Shown: positions 26,592 to 34,375 of the stretch, piece after piece | How positions within the stretch are numbered: the stretch's first letter is position 1 | How the letters are laid out: each line of letters starts with the position of its first letter | Assembly: GCF_006149005.1 (NCBI RefSeq) | Contig: NZ_VBSL01000003.1 | Span: 496,001-560,000 of the forward strand | DNA: 64,000 nucleotides | Reading direction: 5' to 3' | Origin: Larkinella sp. C7 | GTDB taxonomy: Bacteria > Bacteroidota > Bacteroidia > Cytophagales > Spirosomataceae | Made by a program: the position numbers and the translations under genes | The notes under the pieces: generated by a model | Database searches by the model: none | What the model was told of the DNA's origin: nothing | What the model saw: only the letters and a program-made list of their open reading frames with translations

Positions 26592-26673
26592 ATTGAGCGC
26601 ATTCGTGATTGAGCGAATGAAACATGGTTTATGCACTTTTCACTCAATCGCTAATTCGCTCAACCACTCAATA
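26592..26673. repeat. Imperfect inverted repeat between susC and susD
   Basis: Words built on ATTGAGCGAATGA occur on the left (26592-26620), and their complements (CACTCAATCG, ATTCGCTCAACCACTCAAT) occur on the right (26641-26673), giving an imperfect hairpin of about 80 nt. It lies within the transcript between the transporter and its lipoprotein and may adjust SusC to SusD ratio or protect mRNA ends. It shares wording with the 8-bp repeats at 15305-15336. Confidence 0.6.
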
Positions 26674-26682
26674 GAAAAAGTC

Positions 26683-28251
26683 ATGAAACGAAAATCCATA
26701 TACGCCCTGGCCATTTCGGCGATGCTCCTGGCTTCCTGCAAGGAGGACTTTATCGAGCGGCCTTCGCTCTCGGGGACGACCACCGGAAATTATTACAACA
26801 ATGCGGAAGAAGTGCGGGCCGCAACCAGCACGCTCTACAGTGGTTTGCCCTGGCGGAATTACGAAAGCCGGGCGCAGGATGCCATCGGCGATGTGATGTC
26901 CGGTAATATGTTTACCTACACCGACGTCGAGTACCTGAACTTCACGGTTTCCTCAGCCTCCGAGCGAATTGGTGCCGCCTGGGGTGCGTTTTATAAAATC
27001 ATTGGGTATTCCAACGTGATGATCAAGACGTTCGAGGAGAAAAAAGCCGCCGGAGGTGGGGCTTCCTACCTCGATCCGGCCATTGCGGAATGCCATTTTA
27101 TTCGCGGAACACTGTATTTCTACATCGCCCGGACCTGGGGTGCTGCGCCGATCATTACCGATCCGGGTGCCACGGCCCTGTCGGGTAATTTCAACATTCC
27201 CCGGTATTTGCAGAAAGATGTGCTGCGGTTTGCGCTGGAAGAACTGCAACTGGCCGAAGCCGGTTTGCCCGAATCCGACGTGCCCGGTCGGCTGACGAAA
27301 AATGTCGCCAAAGGCATGATGGCCAAGTTGTATCTGTACAACAAAGACTACGCAAATGCCAAAACGAAGGCCGAGGAGGTGATCAATTCCGGGAAATACA
27401 GCCTGGTGAGCGATTACACGGGCATGTTCACCAAAATGAGCATGAACAACAACCCGGAAGCCCTATTCTCGATTCAGCACCAGTTGGCCCAGGACCCCTG
27501 GGGAACCGGCAACCTGAAAAATCCGGATCGTGGTGCCAGCGCTCTGCGGACGGCCGAAGCCGATGCCTGGGAGATGTACATTCCGTCACTGGACTTGCTA
27601 AAAGAATATGAGTTTGGTGATCTGCGCCGGAAATGGTCGGTGATGGAACACGGCTGGACCAATCCCAACTGGAAACCGCAGCGCGTCAACGCCCCAAAAT
27701 ACAATGAATTCATGGCCAATGGGTTCAAATACGACACGATCCAGCCCGCAGCAGACGGCGGAAGTCTGAGCCCGACCCGTTCCAACATCGTTAAATACTT
27801 TGCCGGTCCCGGAAAAAGTTTCGGTGGTGAGCCGGTTTTGGGCCAGAATTCGGGCAATAACGTGGTGCTGTTGCGCTACGCCGACATTCTGCTGATTTAT
27901 GCCGAAGCCACGCTGGCTGGAGCAGCTTCCACCTCCGATGCCAAAGCCTTGCAGGCCGTGAATGCCGTTCGGACGCGGGCGGGTCTGTCGCCCCGGACGT
28001 CGCTGACGCTGGACCAGATCCTGCACGAACGCCGGGTTGAGTTTGCCTTCGAGGGCGACTACTGGTATGACATTCAACGCCAGGGTTTTGCCAAAGCGAA
28101 AGCGATGATCGAAAAGCAAAACCGTGGAACGGTAACCGGTGCCAGTTACATCACCACCTTTACCGAAGACAAGATGTACCTGCCGATTCCGGCTGGTGAG
28201 ATTGTTCAGGACCCCGAGTTGGGTAAAGATCCGGTACCTTATTATAACTAG
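26683..28251 (+). CDS. SusD/RagB-family nutrient-binding outer-membrane lipoprotein
   Basis: A 522-residue SusD-like protein that caps the SusC barrel and binds glycans. The start at MKRKSIYALAISAMLLASC (ATG 26683) gives a lipobox with Cys19; the frame extends to 26569 but that part overlaps susC and is not signal-like. The N-terminal mark is KEDFIERPS, and the TPR-like SusD core contains AECHFIRGTLYFYIARTWG and PGRLTKNVAKGMMAKLYLY. The C-terminal mark is VVLLRYADILLIYAEA, then LHERRVEFAFEGDYWYDIQR and the closing MYLPIPAGEIVQDPEL. It is paired with the upstream susC, separated by a hairpin. Binding specificity is unknown, though the downstream GH26 suggests beta-mannan. Confidence 0.95.
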   Translation: MKRKSIYALAISAMLLASCKEDFIERPSLSGTTTGNYYNNAEEVRAATSTLYSGLPWRNYESRAQDAIGDVMSGNMFTYTDVEYLNFTVSSASERIGAAWGAFYKIIGYSNVMIKTFEEKKAAGGGASYLDPAIAECHFIRGTLYFYIARTWGAAPIITDPGATALSGNFNIPRYLQKDVLRFALEELQLAEAGLPESDVPGRLTKNVAKGMMAKLYLYNKDYANAKTKAEEVINSGKYSLVSDYTGMFTKMSMNNNPEALFSIQHQLAQDPWGTGNLKNPDRGASALRTAEADAWEMYIPSLDLLKEYEFGDLRRKWSVMEHGWTNPNWKPQRVNAPKYNEFMANGFKYDTIQPAADGGSLSPTRSNIVKYFAGPGKSFGGEPVLGQNSGNNVVLLRYADILLIYAEATLAGAASTSDAKALQAVNAVRTRAGLSPRTSLTLDQILHERRVEFAFEGDYWYDIQRQGFAKAKAMIEKQNRGTVTGASYITTFTEDKMYLPIPAGEIVQDPELGKDPVPYYN

Positions 28252-28263
28252 ACAAGAGATGTG

Positions 28264-28310
28264 AGATGTGAGACAAGAGAGGAAAGTCAATAGTCTCTTG
28301 TCTCACATCT
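28264..28310. terminator. Perfect 17-bp hairpin, GAGACAAGAGA family
   Basis: AGATGTGAGACAAGAGA (28264-28280) and its exact complement (28294-28310) flank a 13-nt loop. The position between susD and the surface lipoprotein gene on the same strand suggests a leaky terminator or an RNA stability element. One arm is almost all purine and the other almost all pyrimidine. Confidence 0.75.
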
Positions 28311-28341
28311 ATCATCTATCTTCTAAACGTAACCATTTCCA

Positions 28342-29424
28342 ATGACATTCAATCGATTTAAACACCTGGCGGGCCTGTCGTTCGTGACCCTGTTGACGGG
28401 CCTCACGATGACCGCCTGCGAAGAAGATACCGACGGCCGACCGCAGTATACGGCGGGAAATCCCGTTGCCACCAAACTGGCCCCCGACTCGGCGGCTGGC
28501 GGAACGGTCATCACGCTGACCGGTTCCGGCTTGGGCGATTTGCGGAGTATTGTGTTTGAAAAAGACAACGTTCCCGCCGGTTTTCAGCCCACCCTAAACA
28601 CCGACCAGGCACTCATTTTCCGGGTGCCGGACGAAGTGGTGGGTGGCGTACAGAACGTTATTTTCACGAACAGCGAAGGCCGGACGGTTTCGGTGCCGTT
28701 CCGGGTGCTGGCCTATCCGACGGTATCGGAAGTTTCCAATTATAACTTTACCAGGGACTCGGAAATTACGATTACGGGCAACAACCTGGACGATGTTACC
28801 TCGGTTAAATTGACTGGTACGCCGGATGCGGCTACCATCGTTTCGAAGGAAAAAAAGAAGCTGGTCGTTAAAATGCCGGCAACGACGGTGAACCGGGCCA
28901 CGCTGGATATTACCAACAGCACGGGCCTGTTGCGAACGACCCAGGAACTGGTCAATGTGGACAAGGCGTATATGATTTTTGGAGATGCCTACGGGGCTGG
29001 TTTTCAGGACGGTTCCTGGGGAGATGCGGGGGCGGTTTCGACCAAAGAATTTAAATCAGGCACGGCGTCGGTTGGCAAAAACTTCCAGAAAGGCAACTGG
29101 CACCTGATCGCCTTTGCCAACTGGTCGGCTTCGGCCATTTCCTATTCCGCCGATTATACCTACGTCTCAGGCTGGATCAAAGGCGCTTCCGCCGACTATT
29201 CGCTCTACCTGACTACCGACGCCAGCAAAGCCGGTTTTGGCGGTTTTGACGACAAAAACAAGATCGACGTGAAAGCCGGGGTCTGGACGTATTTCAAAAT
29301 CAAACTCTCGGATGTGGATTTCTGGTCGGCGGGCAAGAAGCTGACGCAGGTCGGTTTTCGGATTCAGGGGCCGGATGCGAAGGATGAAACCTTCTATTTC
29401 GATGACCTGATGCTGATTAAATAA
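28342..29424 (+). CDS. IPT/TIG-domain surface glycan-binding lipoprotein
   Basis: A 360-residue lipoprotein. The signal MTFNRFKHLAGLSFVTLLTG leads to a lipobox TAC with Cys26. Two Ig-like IPT/TIG domains follow (about residues 45-125, PDSAAGGTVITLTGSGLGDL; and about 125-205, VSNYNFTRDSEITITGNNL). The C-terminal beta domain (about 210-360) has GAVSTKEFKSGTASVG and ends with TFYFDDLMLIK, like the xylan/mannan-binding domain of surface glycan-binding proteins. Such SusE-position proteins capture polysaccharide on the cell surface. It sits between susD and the GH26 gene, which supports a mannan-binding role by context. The exact ligand is not shown by sequence. Confidence 0.85.
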   Translation: MTFNRFKHLAGLSFVTLLTGLTMTACEEDTDGRPQYTAGNPVATKLAPDSAAGGTVITLTGSGLGDLRSIVFEKDNVPAGFQPTLNTDQALIFRVPDEVVGGVQNVIFTNSEGRTVSVPFRVLAYPTVSEVSNYNFTRDSEITITGNNLDDVTSVKLTGTPDAATIVSKEKKKLVVKMPATTVNRATLDITNSTGLLRTTQELVNVDKAYMIFGDAYGAGFQDGSWGDAGAVSTKEFKSGTASVGKNFQKGNWHLIAFANWSASAISYSADYTYVSGWIKGASADYSLYLTTDASKAGFGGFDDKNKIDVKAGVWTYFKIKLSDVDFWSAGKKLTQVGFRIQGPDAKDETFYFDDLMLIK

Positions 29425-29436
29425 CGTACTTACTAG

Positions 29437-29574
29437 TTTCTGGGTATTCTATCGGCCGTCCCTACGGGATTTTAGAAACACCTCATTCATCTAACCCCCG
29501 GTTTCAACCGGGGGCTACAATAGGGTTCATCCCTCCCGGATTTATTGAATCCAAAAATCCCGGAGGGATGAACC
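29437..29574. repeat. REP-like composite of hairpins
   Basis: This gap holds a perfect hairpin CCCCCGGTT-tc-AACCGGGGG (29495-29514) and a longer one, GGTTCATCCCTCCCGGATTT (29524-29543) with its complement at 29555-29574 (one mismatch). A third element, CGTCCCTACGGGATTTTAG, lies to the left (about 29457-29475). GC-rich paired hairpins of this style are typical of REP or mobile non-autonomous repeats. The right end touches the longest possible GH26 start, which argues for the later ATG. Confidence 0.65.
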
Positions 29575-29609
29575 ATGTTATAACCCGCCGAACTCTACGT
29601 TATTGCCTC

Positions 29610-31052
29610 ATGCTGAGTTTACGCAAACGGATGCTATCACTTTTACTAATCGGTTTGTTAGGCTGTGCCCCGGCGTCTAAACCGGAGCCTGTCCCTGTCC
29701 AAACTGCGCCGAAAATCATTCAGATCGAAGCGGAATCCGGCCAACTGTCCGGGGTGGAAATTGCCAAATCGCTACCCGGTTTTTCGGGAACCGGCTACGT
29801 AACCGGTTTCGATGATGCCACTGATAAACTAACACTGATGTTTAATGCCACGGCGGGCATGTATGAATTGTCCATCGGGTATTCAGCGCCTTCCGGTGAT
29901 AAAGCGGTTGATTTCCAGGTAAATGACGAAAAGGCCAGCAATACGCTCACGCAGAATGGCGGTTTTGGTCTGGCAAAAACCGGTAAATTCCAGGTGCGCG
30001 AAGGGCGAAACACCGTAACTATTTTCCGGGGCTGGGGGTATTTCAGTATCGATTACCTGCAACTGACACCGACGACCGTCGGATTGCCGTTGAAACCGTC
30101 CAAAACCCTTGTTGATCCGCAGGCGACGGCTTCAACCAAAGCCTTGTTTTCGTATCTGGTCGATCAGTATGGCAGCAAAGTGATTGCGGGGCAGCAGGAC
30201 GATGTCGAGTATATTCTGGAAAAAACCGGCAAGGAACCGGCCATCGGTTCCTTCGACCTGATGGACTATTCGCCGAGCCGGGTTCTGCACGGAGCCACTC
30301 CCCAGCGGTCCAGCGAAGCGTGCCTGGCCTGGGCGCGGAAAGGGGAGGGGCACGGCATCATCAGCCTGCTCTGGCACTGGAACGCCCCCGCCGATTTGAT
30401 CGATCAGGCGCCCGATAAGCTCTGGTGGAGCGGTTTTTACACCCGGGCGACAACCTTTGATCTGGCGGCCACCCTGGCCGATCCGCAGGGCGAACGGTAC
30501 CAGCTTTTGATCCGGGACATCGACGCGATTGCCGGTGAACTCAAAAAGTTTCAGACCGCCGACATTCCCGTGTTGTGGCGACCACTGCACGAAGCATCCG
30601 GCGGCTGGTTCTGGTGGGGAGCCAGGGGTGCCGGGCCATTCAAGGAACTGTGGCGGCTGCTGCATGACCGACTGACGAACCATCACCAGTTGCACAACCT
30701 GATCTGGGTGTATACCGCCACCGACTCGATCCACCCGGACTGGTATCCCGGCGATTCGTACGTCGATGTGGTCGGGCTCGATATTTACACCGACCCAACG
30801 GCGTCGCTGAGTGGCAACTGGACCCATGCGCAGGGGGCTTTTTCCGGCAAAAAACTGGTCACTTTGTCCGAAACCGGCAATCTGCCGAACCCGGATCAGA
30901 TCCGGAGTTTGGGCACCTGGTGGTCGTGGTTTTCCGTCTGGACTGGTGTCGATTTCATCAAAAAACAACCGGTGGAACAACTCAAGGCGGTCTATACCGA
31001 CAAAGACGTCATCACCCGCGATGAGTTGCCCAACTGGCGACAGACTCCCTAA
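29610..31052 (+). CDS. GH26 beta-mannanase with N-terminal CBM35-like domain, lipoprotein
   Basis: A 480-residue secreted glycoside hydrolase. The start at MLSLRKRMLSLLLIG gives a lipobox LLGC (Cys19); the earlier ATG at 29568 lies in a hairpin. Residues about 32-155 form a CBM35-like beta-sandwich (IIQIEAESGQLSGVE through WGYFSIDYLQL). The GH26 barrel (about 165-460) contains IAGQQDDVEY, GIISLLWHWNAP, the acid/base Glu328 in LWRPLHEASGGWFWWG, VVGLDIYTD, and the nucleophile Glu421 in VTLSETG. GH26 enzymes cleave beta-1,4-mannan internally. As the last plus-strand gene after SusC, SusD and the surface lipoprotein, it defines the locus as mannan-directed. It ends 8 nt from the convergent esterase gene. 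Confidence 0.92.
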   Translation: MLSLRKRMLSLLLIGLLGCAPASKPEPVPVQTAPKIIQIEAESGQLSGVEIAKSLPGFSGTGYVTGFDDATDKLTLMFNATAGMYELSIGYSAPSGDKAVDFQVNDEKASNTLTQNGGFGLAKTGKFQVREGRNTVTIFRGWGYFSIDYLQLTPTTVGLPLKPSKTLVDPQATASTKALFSYLVDQYGSKVIAGQQDDVEYILEKTGKEPAIGSFDLMDYSPSRVLHGATPQRSSEACLAWARKGEGHGIISLLWHWNAPADLIDQAPDKLWWSGFYTRATTFDLAATLADPQGERYQLLIRDIDAIAGELKKFQTADIPVLWRPLHEASGGWFWWGARGAGPFKELWRLLHDRLTNHHQLHNLIWVYTATDSIHPDWYPGDSYVDVVGLDIYTDPTASLSGNWTHAQGAFSGKKLVTLSETGNLPNPDQIRSLGTWWSWFSVWTGVDFIKKQPVEQLKAVYTDKDVITRDELPNWRQTP

Positions 31053-31060
31053 ACCAATCC

Positions 31061-33025
31061 TTACTTAAACCGTCCGGCTTCCGTTTTTCCCGGCCAGGTA
31101 TCGGTTCGGAACGGCACCGCCGGAAGCCCCTCTTTGTTGTAGAGATTGACTTCGCCATTGTCGTCGGCCCAGCCGTAATGCACCGAAACGGGCGTTGCGA
31201 CTTCGCTGGAGAACACGATGACTTTGTCGCCCTGAATTTCGGCTTTGGCCCAGTGAAACTTCTGGTCGGCTCCGGCCACTTCAAACCCTTTCAGATACCC
31301 GTATTTGTCGGACGATTGCAGCCCTCCGCCCACGTGGTCGAACGTCAGCACGGCTTTGTTGCCGGTTACTTCCATCGCTTTGAAAACCGGTCCCGAATAC
31401 ACGCGGTTCTGACCGTAAACGGTTTTTAAGGCATTCAGGGCCAGTCGTTTGCCCACGTCCTGTTTGTTTTTTGGGTGAATGTCCTTGCTCTCGCCAATGT
31501 CGGAGGTCACGGCCATGCCGGTGTTGGGCAGAGCCAGCGTCATGGTTTGGGCTTCACGGAGTTCACCCCAGGTGCTGCCGGTGGCACTGGTACCGTTGGC
31601 CGCGTTGAAACTGGCGAGTTGCACGAACAGAAACGGGAAATCGCCCTGGCCCCAGCGGGTTCGCCAGTCGGTAATCATGAGCGGAAAGGTCTTGCGGTAC
31701 TGGTAAGCCCGCCCGGCGTTCGACTCGCCCTGGTACCAGATCGCGCCCTGGATGGCGTAGGGAATCAGCGGGTGAATCATGGCGTTGTACAAAATCGTGC
31801 CGGTCATGTTCGGGTTCACCAGTGCCGGATTCCGGTTGTAATCGGCAATGCGGTATTTCCAGTCGCCGACCAGTGAAATTTCCTGTCCATTGCCCGACAG
31901 TTTAAACTGGTCTTCTTTGGCCGTAAAACCGCCCGTTCCGTTCTGGTCGTCCACGCGAACAGCGATGACGTTCCGACCCGGTTTTAACGTGCCGCCCGGA
32001 ACGGTATACGTTCGGGCCTGACCCGTCTGCGTCGTAGTTCCCACTTTGACACCGTTGAGGTAGGTTTCATCGGCATCGAAAACCGGTCCCAGCGTCAAGG
32101 TCATTTCTTTGCCTGCCAGTTCGGCCGGAACGGTCATTTCGCGCCGGAACCACACCACACCGTCGAAACCGGGAAGGGCTTTCCGGTCGAACAGGTCGGG
32201 TAACCGCAGCGTCTGCCAGTTGGCATCGTTGAAATCCGCTCCCGACCACTGCTGAACGTCGGCCGCACCGGGCAAATCACCCTGTGCCGACTTGACCTGA
32301 TTCTGCAACTGCTCCAGCCGTTTGCTGGCAAACTCTTCGAGCGTCTTCGGCATGGTGGCGACAACGGGTTTGAACTCCTCGAAACTGTCCATCGCTTCCC
32401 GGCTGGTCCACGACTCGGACTGGGTGCCGCCCCAGGAGGTGTTGAGCAAACCGATGGGTACGTTGTTGAGTTCTTTCAGCAATTCGCGGGCGAAAAAGTA
32501 ACCGACCGCCGTAAAATTACCGACGGTTTCGGGCGTGGCAGGTTGCCAGGTTCCACCCAGCACATCGTCTTTCGGCGACAGGCTCAGGTCGTGCGGCACC
32601 TTGAAATGGCGGATGAGCGGATAGTTGGCTTCCTGAATTTCCTGGGCGGCATTGGTCGAAGATTTGACCACCCATTCCATGTTCGACTGCCCCGAGCAAA
32701 TCCAGACTTCGCCCACCAGCACGTCGTCGAAGGCCACGGTATTCTTTTTCCCGGCCACCGACAGGGCGAAAGGGCCACCGGCTTCGGTTGGGTCCAGCCG
32801 GACCATCCATTTTCCGGATTTGTCGGCCTTCGTAGTTTTGGTCTGATTATTGAACTGGACCGTTATCTTCTCGTTCGGGTCGGACCAGCCCCAAACCGGG
32901 ACGGGTTTCCGGCGCTGCAACACCATATGAGAACCGAAAATCTTGGGCAAATGGACATCGGCCCAGGTTTGCAGCGCCATCAGGAGACATCCGATCGCGG
33001 CTGCGTAACGAAATTTGAATCGCAT
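31061..33025 (-). CDS. Sialate O-acetylesterase family protein (SGNH type)
   Basis: A 654-residue exported esterase with a Sec signal (RYAAAIGCLLMALQTWA). The catalytic block I is VWICSGQSNMEW with Ser114. Later blocks are LLNTSWGGTQSESW and IWYQGESNAGRAYQYR. A jelly-roll insertion of about 130 residues (about 270-400, MTLTLGPVFDADETYLNGVK) splits the SGNH fold as in other long bacterial members. Such enzymes remove acetyl groups from sialic acids, but in glycan loci they often deacetylate plant polysaccharides. Lying convergent with the GH26 mannanase, it may deacetylate acetylated mannan; that assignment is inferred. The start at MRFKFRY is clear. Confidence 0.9.
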   Translation of the reverse strand: MRFKFRYAAAIGCLLMALQTWADVHLPKIFGSHMVLQRRKPVPVWGWSDPNEKITVQFNNQTKTTKADKSGKWMVRLDPTEAGGPFALSVAGKKNTVAFDDVLVGEVWICSGQSNMEWVVKSSTNAAQEIQEANYPLIRHFKVPHDLSLSPKDDVLGGTWQPATPETVGNFTAVGYFFARELLKELNNVPIGLLNTSWGGTQSESWTSREAMDSFEEFKPVVATMPKTLEEFASKRLEQLQNQVKSAQGDLPGAADVQQWSGADFNDANWQTLRLPDLFDRKALPGFDGVVWFRREMTVPAELAGKEMTLTLGPVFDADETYLNGVKVGTTTQTGQARTYTVPGGTLKPGRNVIAVRVDDQNGTGGFTAKEDQFKLSGNGQEISLVGDWKYRIADYNRNPALVNPNMTGTILYNAMIHPLIPYAIQGAIWYQGESNAGRAYQYRKTFPLMITDWRTRWGQGDFPFLFVQLASFNAANGTSATGSTWGELREAQTMTLALPNTGMAVTSDIGESKDIHPKNKQDVGKRLALNALKTVYGQNRVYSGPVFKAMEVTGNKAVLTFDHVGGGLQSSDKYGYLKGFEVAGADQKFHWAKAEIQGDKVIVFSSEVATPVSVHYGWADDNGEVNLYNKEGLPAVPFRTDTWPGKTEAGRFK

Positions 33026-33114
33026 AAAAAGAGGTTTAGGAACGGTTTTTTTGACAAAAGACTTGTATAGGCGAGAAAAATACAGATATTTAGCCCAACG
33101 TGCAATTGACCTTG

Positions 33115-33369
33115 ATGAAGCTAGAAGATTTTCTGAGACTCCCCCACGGACACCAGCAGGAACAATTGTGGTTCCGGGGTTCGGTGCTGGCCAATCGCTA
33201 CGAGGAAACGAATATCTACCTCCTCTACGCCCTGGATTTGTTTTACGTCGAGTTACAATACGATGCTGCGGGCAGTCGGCTGCTCCGCTTGTCGGCTTTC
33301 ACCTCCACCGAACCCCTGACGCCGTACCTGCCCCTGCTGCCGGATGATTTGCTGGCGGAGTTGGGGTAA
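33115..33369 (+). CDS. Small conserved hypothetical protein
   Basis: An 84-residue protein beginning MKLEDFLRLPHGHQQEQLWF (ATG 33115; an ATG at 33100 is also possible). The body has alternating aromatic and charged stretches (YLLYALDLFYVELQYD, PYLPLLPDDLLAEL), no signal peptide and no membrane span, so a small soluble cytoplasmic protein is likely. It resembles small proteins of unknown function seen in other Cytophagales, by memory only. Its codon use looks like that of its neighbours, and it is the only plausible gene between two minus-strand genes. No function can be given. Confidence 0.65.
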   Translation: MKLEDFLRLPHGHQQEQLWFRGSVLANRYEETNIYLLYALDLFYVELQYDAAGSRLLRLSAFTSTEPLTPYLPLLPDDLLAELG

Positions 33370-33387
33370 TTACCGACTACCACCCTT

Positions 33388-33972
33388 TCACTCCGGCAAA
33401 TCGTACGCTTTCCGGACTTCTTCGTAATTGGTGTAATCGATGGCGGCTTTTCGGCCGTTGCTCTGTTTGTCGGCCGTCACAATCACCACGCGAATAGCTT
33501 CAAAGTGCTCGTTCCCGGTCTGGAAGTCGGAGGTTCGACGCAGAAAAACCGCAGCCAGTGTCTGGCTATTGCCGGGAAAAACAAAATGCGTATAGGCATT
33601 GCCTTTGATGGTTTCGCCCGGAATGGAAAACCAGAAGGAGTCTTCTTCGTTGTTGGCTTTCGGAACCGATTGTTTGACGTAGACATAAAACACGCTCCGG
33701 TCAACAATGTCCCGGTTGATGGCCTGGGGCAACGGCAACAGTAAATCGGTCATTCCTTCATGGTTGCGGGCGGTATAATTGATCTGTTGCACGTTCGAAC
33801 TGCCGTCTGCCCCTTTTGCTCCCGTGTCTCCCTTATCGCCTTTCGGGCCGGTTGCTCCGGCTACCCCTTGCGGCCCCTGCGGTCCCTCGGGTCCTTCGAG
33901 ACCCTGGCAGGAACTAATCGCCACACACCCCATCATGAGGAACTTTGTCATCACGCGCAAAACTTTTTTCAT
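33388..33972 (-). CDS. Collagen-like repeat lipoprotein
   Basis: A 194-residue protein with a signal peptide (MTKFLMMGCVAISSC) and a lipobox cysteine at residue 22. Next comes a collagen-type Gly-X-Y run of about ten triplets (GPEGPQGPQGVAGATGPKGD, then KGDTGAKGADG). The C-terminal part (about 60-194, NVQQINYTARNHEGMTDLLL) looks like a compact beta-rich domain. Bacterial collagen-like tracts form triple helices, so a trimeric stalk anchored in a membrane is likely. The DNA of the tract is repetitive. It stands alone, upstream of and divergent from the second susC. Its partner or function is not known. Confidence 0.82.
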   Translation of the reverse strand: MKKVLRVMTKFLMMGCVAISSCQGLEGPEGPQGPQGVAGATGPKGDKGDTGAKGADGSSNVQQINYTARNHEGMTDLLLPLPQAINRDIVDRSVFYVYVKQSVPKANNEEDSFWFSIPGETIKGNAYTHFVFPGNSQTLAAVFLRRTSDFQTGNEHFEAIRVVIVTADKQSNGRKAAIDYTNYEEVRKAYDLPE

Positions 33973-34375
33973 ACAGAATTCGGACTAGGTTGTAGAATGA
34001 ATAAATGGAAAACCGGCAGGTCTTTGTCGGACGAAGCCAGCCGGACCGGATGCTGGTATCCGGTTTCGGATAGAGCCAACGCCTGGCAAATTATTCAAAA
34101 AATGTGGACGGGCAGCAGGAAGGGAGGCAATCTTTGCATCGACGGATTTATATAGCTCCGATTCAGTAGGTTTAAATTAGGTTTTACTTTGATGTTGTAT
34201 GAAATAAATAAGTAGCGCATTGGGTAAATTTTATTTTATTGCGTGAAAAATCCTGTTTCGGGTAGTCAGATTCTTTAGCGGTTTATTTCGGTCGTTTTAC
34301 CATTCTTTTGGTTCATTTTAAGTCTCCTTAGCTTTTTTATTTCGTTCACTTTACCATCTCTAATCTCCATTTTTT
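33973..34375. other. Divergent intergenic region before the second susC
   Basis: About 400 bp separate the collagen-like gene from susC. The half nearest susC is AT-rich (34160-34375) and should hold its promoter, but I find only partial matches such as TTTACTTTGATG near 34188 and TTCTTTTGG near 34305. A 131-codon plus-strand frame overlapping the collagen gene (33760-34155) lacks protein-like features and is not called. No RNA gene is recognised. Confidence 0.5.

Noticed and set aside
24618-26636. Long minus-strand frame of 672 codons inside the mannan-locus susC
   Set aside because: A shadow of the real SusC frame: arginine- and valine-rich, without domain motifs. The same applies to 4183-5355, 9297-10466, 35210-36181 and 56237-57979.
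33760-34155. 131-codon plus-strand frame
   Set aside because: Antisense to the collagen-like gene with a low-complexity tail; no family features.
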